From contig CP085830.1 of NCBI GenBank assembly GCA_020809705.1, positions 4,712,001-4,776,000 on the forward strand: a stretch of DNA of 64,000 nt, in the 5' to 3' direction. A model generated the notes under the pieces. It was not told where the DNA came from and did no database searches. It saw only the letters and a program-made list of their open reading frames with translations. This DNA comes from Calonectria ilicicola (taxonomy: Eukaryota; Ascomycota; Sordariomycetes; Hypocreales; Nectriaceae). The translations under genes were made by a program, and so were the position numbers. Below, piece by piece: positions 61,401-64,000 of this stretch. Within the stretch, counting starts at the first letter, position 1, and the number at the start of each line of letters is the position of its first letter.

Positions 61401-64000
61401 ATAGTTTGGGGCAGTTTGGTGCTATATTAATCTAAGTAACTTTCTTTTATTTTATTACTTTTATAAATATTATAAATATAATTTAAATACTTTTAAAATC
61501 TATATAATTTATTTTATAATAATTAATTATAAAGAAATTTAATATTAGGTTTTTATTATAATTTTATTATATTAAAGTCTTTTAGTTTTATCTTATATTA
61601 CTTCTTTAAATTTAGTAATAGTATGTTTATATGCTTATAAGCATTTAAATAATTGGTTAGCTTTGCCTTTAACCTCTATCTCTTCTATATATAAGTCCTG
61701 ACTTCTATTCTTAGCTTTATAATATATTAGTATTAATAATAATTATAAGCTTTAATAACTTAAATAGTAGTGTAGTTACTGCTTTCTCTACTATTTTACT
61801 TATTGGTTGGTTTGTTGCCTGCTCTAACTATTTTAATTACTTATTTATTATCTTAGATATATATACTTCTAAGCTTATAGACTATTCTATTAATAATTGA
61901 TTTATTATATTTATCTTTATTTATTATACTTAACTTATACTTTATTAAACTTTTATTATACTTCTTAAATATATATTTTCTAATTCTAAAGTTTATTCTA
62001 ATATTTAAAGTCCTATAAGTATTTAACTAGATATATATTTAATGTTTTTTATTATATTTTAAATGGTTATTTTTGTGCTTATAAATATCTCTACCCTTGA
62101 GTTTAAATCTATGGATATTAGTTCTTATAAAGATCTTTTGTATATTATTTTATTATTGATTTTCTTTTTAATTTAGAGAGCTTAATCTTTAAGTTAAATA
62201 ATTATATATTTAGTTAAACTTGGTTTATTTAGTTTATAATTAATATATTTATTAAATTATATATTTTAAGTTATAATAATCTTTATAAGTTAAGGTATTT
62301 ATATATAATATATATTATAAGCTATATATTCTACTAAATATTCTATATAGTCTTTAGGGCTGACTTTTATATCTTTCTTTTATTAGCCTAATGCCCTACC
62401 TTTAATTAAAGGATAGGCATAGTAACTATATATATATATACCATTCTAATTAAGCCTTAAATTAATTATAAGCTCTTTTATTAATAAAGGAGTATAATAC
62501 TTAAATTATATATTTAATTTCTTAAGTAAGAATATCTAATTCTTTATTTTTAAAGGTAATATATTAAGTAAGTATATAACTATTTTAGTGCTCTTTAATT
62601 ATAACTTTATTAAAAGCTTTACTTTATTAAATATTATATTAAATTTATTTATTACTTCTTAACCTATATATTTAATAGTATTATTTAGCTTATAGGTCTT
62701 TAGTAAAGAAAGCTTTAAATCTATATTTTATTCATATACCTATTTTTAATATTTAATTAGACCTTTAATTATAATAGTAATAATCTTATTATTATACTTA
62801 ATAATATATATTAAAAGGCTAAATTACTTCTTAATCTAGCTCTTAAATTAAAATAACTTATTAAATATAATAATTCTTTACTTATTAATAATAAATTATA
62901 TATAAAATATATTATTATATTTATCTTTTATAATTAGAAGCTAGTTAGAGTTATTATATTCTCTAAGATAATCTTATAAGTCCTAATAAATATACTAAAA
63001 TAGCCTTAGTAAATGATAATCTAACTACCTATATAATATAACCTATTTTATATATATTTAAGTATAAGTCTTACAATCTATCCTTATAGTTCCTTTAATT
63101 TGTATATTATAACCCTTTCTTACTAGCTCCCTTAATACTATAACTTTAAAATACCTTACTTATTTATATTATAGCTCCTTAATATCCTCCTTTAGCTTTA
63201 AAGGATCCTTTAAAGATCTAAATTAATAAGTAGAGCTTTATTTTTTATTTTCTAATATAATAATAATTAACTAAATATTTATATTATTAATTAAAATTAT
63301 ATTACTAAATATTAATTAGTTTAATAGGTAAATAGAAATTAGCTTATATTAAAAAATTATTATATTATATATATATTTATACTTAATTAAAAAGATACTC
63401 TATTTTAAGCTTTTAAAATATAAAAAGTAATTAAAGTTATAATACTAGACTCTAATCTTCTTTAAATAAACTTTTAATATAATATTAATATAAAATCCTT
63501 CTATTATAATAATATTATTAAGCTCTAGATTAATTATATAAGTACTAATTAAATCTTTAAATAGGTTTTTTAATATACATTTACCTTTTCCTATAATTAA
63601 AAATTAGCTTAAGCCTACCTCTATATAGCCTTCTTTTTCTAATATAAAGGATCCTTTTATAAACTATTCCTTTAAGTTAATTAAGTGAATAATACTATAG
63701 TTATTAATTAATATACTTTAATAGAGTAAGTGAAAAGTTGTTTCTAATATTATAAATATTAATATAGCTTTTTATATTATATATAATAATATTAGGTTAA
63801 GAATTATAATAATAATAGTTAATAAAATAGTATTTTATTTATTATTTTTTATGATTATTATAATAGATATCTAATTTTTTTATACTATCTCCTTATAAAG
63901 CTTATTCTATTTGGACTTCTAAAATTGTATATATATATGAGTATAGTCCTTATCTATTAGCTTTTTATTAAATTTAAAATTAGAGTCTTCTATAAATGTA
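58500..64000. repeat. AT-rich, RIP-like degenerate repeat block
   Basis: From about 58,550 to the right edge the base composition drops to very low GC, with TA dinucleotides dominating and no usable frame on either strand. Small islands with more GC remain (about 60,000-60,580, 61,350-61,440 and 62,060-62,400) and look like worn coding remnants. This is what repeat-induced point mutation (C to T at CpA) does to transposons in ascomycetes. The original element cannot be named by eye: no terminal repeats or protein motifs survive clearly. The edge at about 58,500-58,580 contains short GAGGCT repeats. The block continues beyond the window. Confidence 0.75.

Noticed and set aside
58500..64000. 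Mitochondrial DNA as the source of the AT-rich block
   Set aside because: No mitochondrial genes or tRNAs are visible and it is continuous with nuclear genes; RIP-worn repeats fit better, though I could not run an index.

Overview
The window is nuclear DNA of a filamentous ascomycete. The evidence is short (44-110 bp) GT-AG introns with fungal branch points, Zn(II)2Cys6 regulators, a GPI-anchored GH72 wall enzyme, a non-reducing polyketide synthase and an AT-rich block that looks RIP-mutated. A sordariomycete, perhaps of the Hypocreales, fits best, but the genus cannot be fixed from the sequence alone.

Layout. 1-3.8 kb: 3' part of a non-reducing PKS (AT-PT-ACP-ACP-reductase). 4.6-6.8 kb: L-serine dehydratase (-). 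8.4-12.5 kb: full-length ABCB multidrug transporter (+) with one in-frame TAG. 12.8-14.7 kb: Zn2Cys6 regulator (-), convergent with it. 16.3-17.6 kb: seven-TM rhodopsin-like/SAT4-type membrane protein (+). 19.3-21.1 kb: GH72 beta-1,3-glucanosyltransferase (+). 22.1-24.2 kb: a divergent pair of paralogous secreted 8-cysteine peptides. 25.1-46.2 kb: a toxin-complex (Tc)-like locus. 46.5-51.0 kb: hydantoinase/5-oxoprolinase-like enzyme (-), nine exons. 51.9-55.9 kb: two complete Zn2Cys6 regulator modules in one open reading frame. 56.4-58.3 kb: amino-acid transporter (+), nine exons, also with one in-frame TAG. 58.5-64 kb: extremely AT-rich DNA without genes.

The most striking part is the Tc-like locus. 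It has an intronless 2415-residue TcB-TcC fusion (-), a 3212-residue TcA homologue with one intron (+), and between them a seven-exon gene of about 763 residues that I do not firmly recognise (possible TULIP/P47-like fold). The last gene diverges from the TcA gene across 733 bp. In bacteria TcA forms an injection channel and TcB-TcC a cocoon that holds a toxic C-terminal domain. Here all the expected parts are present in a eukaryotic genome, the C-terminal domain after the RHS core is unfamiliar, and none of the three proteins has a visible signal peptide. Acquisition from bacteria followed by intron gain is the simplest reading.

A second theme is that two otherwise intact transporter genes are each interrupted by a single in-frame TAG where the conserved protein and, in one case, a correctly phased downstream intron continue. 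TAG in place of TGG could mean A-to-I mRNA editing (known in Sordariomycetes), stop-codon readthrough, mild RIP damage or a sequence error.
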